Shown piece after piece: positions 60,405 to 64,000 of a stretch of DNA of 64,000 bases (the first letter of the stretch is position 1; every line of letters begins with the position of its first letter). The DNA lies in assembly GCA_012932295.1 (NCBI GenBank), contig JAAONU010000001.1, positions 55,587,693-55,651,692 on the forward strand. The letters are read 5' to 3'. The notes under the pieces are model-generated. The model was not told the DNA's origin. It worked only from the letters and a program-made list of their open reading frames with translations, and ran no database searches. The stretch is from Cyclina sinensis. Its lineage: Eukaryota > Mollusca > Bivalvia > Venerida > Veneridae. A program made the position numbers and the translations under genes.

Positions 60405-62810
60405 TTATGGTTCATGTCCATCATAAAATTTGGATAAAAAGTCTGTAGGTTTCGGGTTATGAGTTTCCTTGAAGTATGCCATGATATGGTTGGCTTGTTT
60501 CCACACCTGGTTGGTCTCTTCTAGATCCTGCTGACCCTAGAAATACAGACACCCATGTGAATCAAACAATCTGCAACTATATTCATAAACAACAAGAGCC
60601 ATGTTACACATGGTTAATCCCCCTGCCGGGAAGAAGCTACCTGAAGGTTGTACTTTCAAACACTCAATGTAATAATGTTTGAAGAAAATCCCACAAAAAA
60701 TAGGCAAGGTAGAGTTATTGTTTTTGAAAACTGCACTTCCTACCAATGTGCTATGTCAGTGTATTAAGTTTGAAGAAAATCATTCAAGCAATTTTGGAGT
60801 TATGCTTCGGACAATGTTTTTCAATTAAATCTGATAAAGGGGAATAATTCTAAAAGTAGGCAAGGTAGAGTTATTATTCTTACACACTGCACCTCCTCCA
60901 AATGTGCTCTTTCAGTATATGAAGTTTGAAGAAAAATCACTCAAGTACTTTTGGCGTTATGATCCAGATAAAACTGGAACGGACGCACGCACGGACAGAC
61001 AGAGACCATTTCTAATATCCCCTCCGCCTTTGGCGGGGGGATAATAAGTTCAAGAATTCAAGAATTAGATATACATGTATATGCTGGGATTTTTAAAATG
61101 TAAACAAGTAAATCTGATAAAGGGGAATAACTCTAAAAATAGGCATGGTAGAGTTATTGGACTTGCACATTGCACTACCTACCAATGTGCTCTGTCAGTG
61201 TATGAAATTTGAAAAAAAATCCCTCAAGTAGTTTTGGAGTTAAGCTCCGGACAAAATTTATCAAGTTATTCTGATAAAGGGGAATAACTCTAAAAAAAAG
61301 GCAAGGTAGAGTTTTTGTTCTTGCACACTGCACTACCTACCTATGTGCTCTGTCAGTGTATGAAGTTTATCCCTCAAGTAGTTTTGGAGTTATGCTCCGG
61401 ACAAAATTTATCAAGTAATTCTGATAAAGGGGAATAACTCTAAAAATAGGCAAGGTAGAGTTATTGGACTTGCACACTGCACTACCTACCAATATGCTCT
61501 GTCAGTGTATGAAGTTTTAATAAAATCCCTCAAGTACTTTTGGAGTTATGCTCCGGACAAAATTTATCAAGTAATTCTGATAAAGGGGAATAACTCTAAA
61601 AATAGGCAAGGTAGAGTTATTGGACTTGCACACTGCACTACCTACCAATGTGCTCTGTCAGTGTATGAAGTTTAAATAAAATCCCTCAAGTACTTTTGGA
61701 GTTATGCTCCGGACAAAATTTATCAAGTAATTCTGATAAAGGGGAATAACTCTAAAAATAGGCAAGGTAGAGTTATTGGACTTGCACATTGCACTACCTA
61801 CCAATGTGCTCTGTCAGTGTATGAAGTTTGAATAAAATCCCTCCAGCAGTTTTGGAGTTTTGCTCCGAACAAAATTTATCAAGTAAATCTGATAAAGCGG
61901 AATAACTCTTAAAAAAGGCAAGGTAGAGTTATTGCACTTGCACACTGCACTACCTACCAATGTGCTCTGTCAGTGTATGAAGTTTGAATAAAATCCCTCA
62001 AGTAGTTTTGGAGTTATGCTCAGGACAAAATTGTTTCGGACGGACGCACAGACGCACAGATGGACGAAGGGCATTTCCAATATCCCCTTTGCCTTTGGCA
62101 GGGGGGAGTAAATAAGGCCACTGTGGTCATTTATTTTGCACAGAAAATAGGTCAGTAGAAAATAACTAAGTATGATGAAGACACTTTTCAAATATGCTTG
62201 TAGAAATATGTAATGTTGCCAAAATGTCAGCATAAAGATATGATAAAATATGTAAATTGTCTTTAAATTCTGATCAAATTCAGAAAAATTAATCCAGTAC
62301 CATACCAGTACCAAGTTTTCAACGACTTAATATTAGTTACTTTTGCTTTGCTTGGGGGCCTAAGTCAGATTCTCAGAATACTGTTCTGGCAAAGATGAAA
62401 TATCATTTTGCACCTATATGTAGCCACTTGACATGACATAGCACTTTGTAATTCAACCGTGAACATCTATCTCAGGAAAATAAATTATATAATTTTGTTT
62501 CTTTTATTAACTTAAAGGAACACCGCCATGATTTAATTATGACATCTAACCATTAATTCTAACCAGTTCCACTAAAAAACTTATCATACATGTAACAAGT
62601 TCAGATAGGAGGTGTCAACTGCTATTTCACAACTTAAAACAGACAGACAGATTAAAATTTGGAACATCAGCTACACTTGTGATTGAATAATTACCTTTAT
62701 ACATAGCATGTCAATTACTCTGATGTCAGTTACATGGCGATTTTTCTCAAACTGCTCTCTGAGTTTGTCCTTTAACATTTTTTGAGTTACTTCAAGGTGG
62801 TATTCCATGC
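60405..62810 (-). CDS. NDUFA6: NADH dehydrogenase (complex I) subunit A6, last two exons (partial)
   Basis: NDUFA6 (B14) is a LYR-family accessory subunit on the matrix arm of mitochondrial complex I, where it holds the acyl-carrier protein. Exon at 62,810-62,695: [20 protein letters not shown], then [16 protein letters not shown], entered in phase 1. Final exon at 60,536-60,405: [40 protein letters not shown], stop. The match to the family is direct: human has HVTDPRVVDLLVIKG, LEETIKVWKQ and a C-terminus DFLSKFYVGHDP. Together they give 81 residues of an expected ~125-130. The N-terminal exon(s), with the LYR motif, are not identified and probably lie beyond 64,000. The 2.2 kb intron between the two exons is largely tandem repeat. 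Confidence 0.93.
60590..61047 (+). repeat. Short tandem-core element (two to three cores)
   Basis: The head CAAGAGCCATGTTACACATG is followed by cores with GGCAAGGTAGAGTTATTG, CTACCAATGTGCT(A/C)T, TCAGT and AGTTATGCTCCGGAC. It ends in a GGACGCACGCACGGACAG tail and CCTCCGCCTTTGGCGGGGGG. Head, cores and tail make it a complete-looking unit. It lies in the last intron of NDUFA6. Confidence 0.75.
61111..62107 (+). repeat. Long tandem-core element, six ~156-bp cores
   Basis: Cores start with CTGATAAAGGGGAATAACTC at about 61,113, 61,271, 61,421, 61,577, 61,733 and 61,889; three successive periods are exactly 156 bp. The tail repeats that of the neighbouring element (GGACGGACGCACAGACGC, then CCTTTGCCTTTGGCAGGGGG). 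The head is missing, which suggests two elements of the same family side by side or one with internal core expansion. Confidence 0.8.
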
Positions 62811-63642
62811 CTGGAAAACAGGAAAATAAGATAGTCAAATAAACCAGAAAGTTGTATATTATGTATTTATCTAATGGATACTGACTTCAATACTTAGTTT
62901 TAGACTTAGTCTAAAAACTGGCATACACACAAAGTATTTTTCAGGGCTAATGAACTGCATCAAGCTTCAAACTGAAGTATGACAGTTATAAGACACCGTC
63001 TCAATAAACAATAAAGTAATGGCAATAACATTTTTGTTATATCCATCAGAGTTTCATAATACTTCTGAGAAATAACCCCTGGATAAAAACTGGAATTTAA
63101 AATGGAAGTAATTTCTTGAAAATATTAATATATGTAGAATAAATGATAACATAAGCAGACAAGCGAAGGAGTGGTGACTTCAACTAAATGTTAATAAAAC
63201 TACTTCAGTAACAAATGCTAGTCTAATGTCACAGTTCGGGCTATCATTCAAGTTACCAAACCACTAGAGTTCCAGTAAGTATAGTATGCTAGCCACTGCC
63301 TTTTTTCAATACACACATAATGTAAAGCAAGTATGTGAATTTTCTACTACCAGTTTAGGTTTAAATCACCAGAAAAAAAAATCGAAACCAAGATTTTAAC
63401 CAATTTTAGAGAAAAATGGTTTTTGATTTGTGTATGTTTCATCATGTTTTGTACAATAGTTGTGAAATTATTGCTGCATCGTAATGACAAAACACCCTCC
63501 ATTAAAACAGTCCTTTATTGTTTTGGTCTTTGATTGTTTGAAGCAAGTGGAGATTCTGCAAACAAAAACAGCTTGATATTTCCAATGTTTATGTCAAATC
63601 TATCCTACCTACGTCATAGGGAATGTCCATGATGTACCCAAA
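62811..63642. other. Intronic or upstream NDUFA6 sequence, nothing recognised
   Basis: It lies 5' of the visible NDUFA6 exons. No LYR-motif exon was found here on the minus strand. Confidence 0.4.
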
Positions 63643-64000
63643 CAAGAGGGCCATGGTCGCCCTATATCACTCACCTGGTTACTCTTTTGCCTGATGATCT
63701 TTATAAAAAAATAAAACAAGGTAAATCTGTGTTCTTATCCTGTGACCTAGTTTTTGACCCAAGATGACCCATATTCAGATTTGACCTAGATATTATCAAG
63801 ACACACATTCTGACAATCATTCATGACATTTGGAAAGAAAACGTGGCCTTTATAATGTTATAAAGGAACATCTTTGTTTTGACCCCACGACCTACATGTA
63901 GGTTTTGACCCAAGATGATCAATATTTTAACCTGACATATACATTGTATATCACCAAGACAAACATTCTGTTAAGTATTCATGACATTTTGACAGTACAT
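63643..64000 (+). repeat. Molluscan dispersed repeat beginning CAAGAGGGCCATGGTCGCCC, cut by the window end
   Basis: The head CAAGAGGGCCATGGTCGCCC followed by TATATCACTCACCTGG leads into diverged units with TTTTGACCCAAGATGA, ATTTGACCTAGATAT, ACAAACATTCTG and TTCATGACATTT. At least two units are visible and the element runs off the window. Its head and core layout is like the elements at 60,590 and 24,980. Confidence 0.65.

Noticed and set aside
63602..63640. Minus-strand stretch reading YIMDIPYDVG that could be the upstream NDUFA6 exon joining to MEYHLEV
   Set aside because: The phase fits and insect NDUFA6 has a similar IPY segment, but there is no acceptor site, no LYR motif, and a dispersed repeat starts immediately upstream. 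Chance is more likely.

Overview
The window is AT-rich animal genomic DNA dominated by mobile-element remains. Three protein-coding genes with introns can be reconstructed. Gene structure (short exons, GT-AG introns), tRNA- and 5S-derived SINEs, tandem-core elements ending in GGACGGACGCAC-like tails, CR1/Jockey-like LINE remnants and GC-rich foldback elements point to a mollusc, most likely a marine bivalve. I cannot resolve the family or genus. There is no bacterial-style operon, CRISPR array or viral genome.

Layout. (1) Bases 1-23,360 have no convincing host gene. They are an old, diverged tandem array of a ~7.5 kb unit: unit A ~845-7,920, unit B ~7,921-21,089, start of unit C from ~21,090. 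Unit B was later enlarged by a 5'-truncated LINE (10,866-14,935, itself carrying a SINE), a SINE near 18.2-18.4 kb and several MITE-like elements. A Tc1/mariner transposase fossil occurs at the same place in units A and B. (2) Superimposed on this is a very young direct tandem duplication: 18,276-29,167 and 29,168-40,060 (period 10,892/10,893 bp). I noticed only two differences between the copies, and the junctions share 3 bp (AGG). It includes a large foldback element, MITEs, tandem repeats and one possible first coding exon on the minus strand. (3) From 43,258 to 48,660 lies PFDN1 (prefoldin subunit 1), minus strand, four exons, complete. Its large first intron is packed with repeats, among them a 5S rRNA-derived element. 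(4) Only 78 bp upstream of the PFDN1 start codon begins a 1.77 kb, very GC-rich foldback element (48,738-50,510) with a clear 6-bp target duplication. (5) 50,675-52,680 holds a simple repeat, a minus-strand LINE 3' end and unclassified repeat-like DNA. (6) 53,306-57,922 is a complete eight-exon plus-strand gene for a 271-residue secreted protein with three saposin-B domains. (7) 60,405-62,810 holds the last two exons of NDUFA6 (mitochondrial complex I), minus strand, whose 5' exons lie upstream and probably off the window. A 156-bp tandem-core repeat fills its last intron.

The three genes share no pathway: a chaperone subunit for actin/tubulin folding, a secreted or lysosomal lipid-binding protein, and a complex I accessory subunit. 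Their proximity is ordinary gene neighbourhood. The most unusual content is structural: nested tandem duplications of two ages, two families of giant foldback elements whose termini both begin TAYGGTGGC, and TIR elements that carry tRNA-like (Pol III-like) sequence inside.
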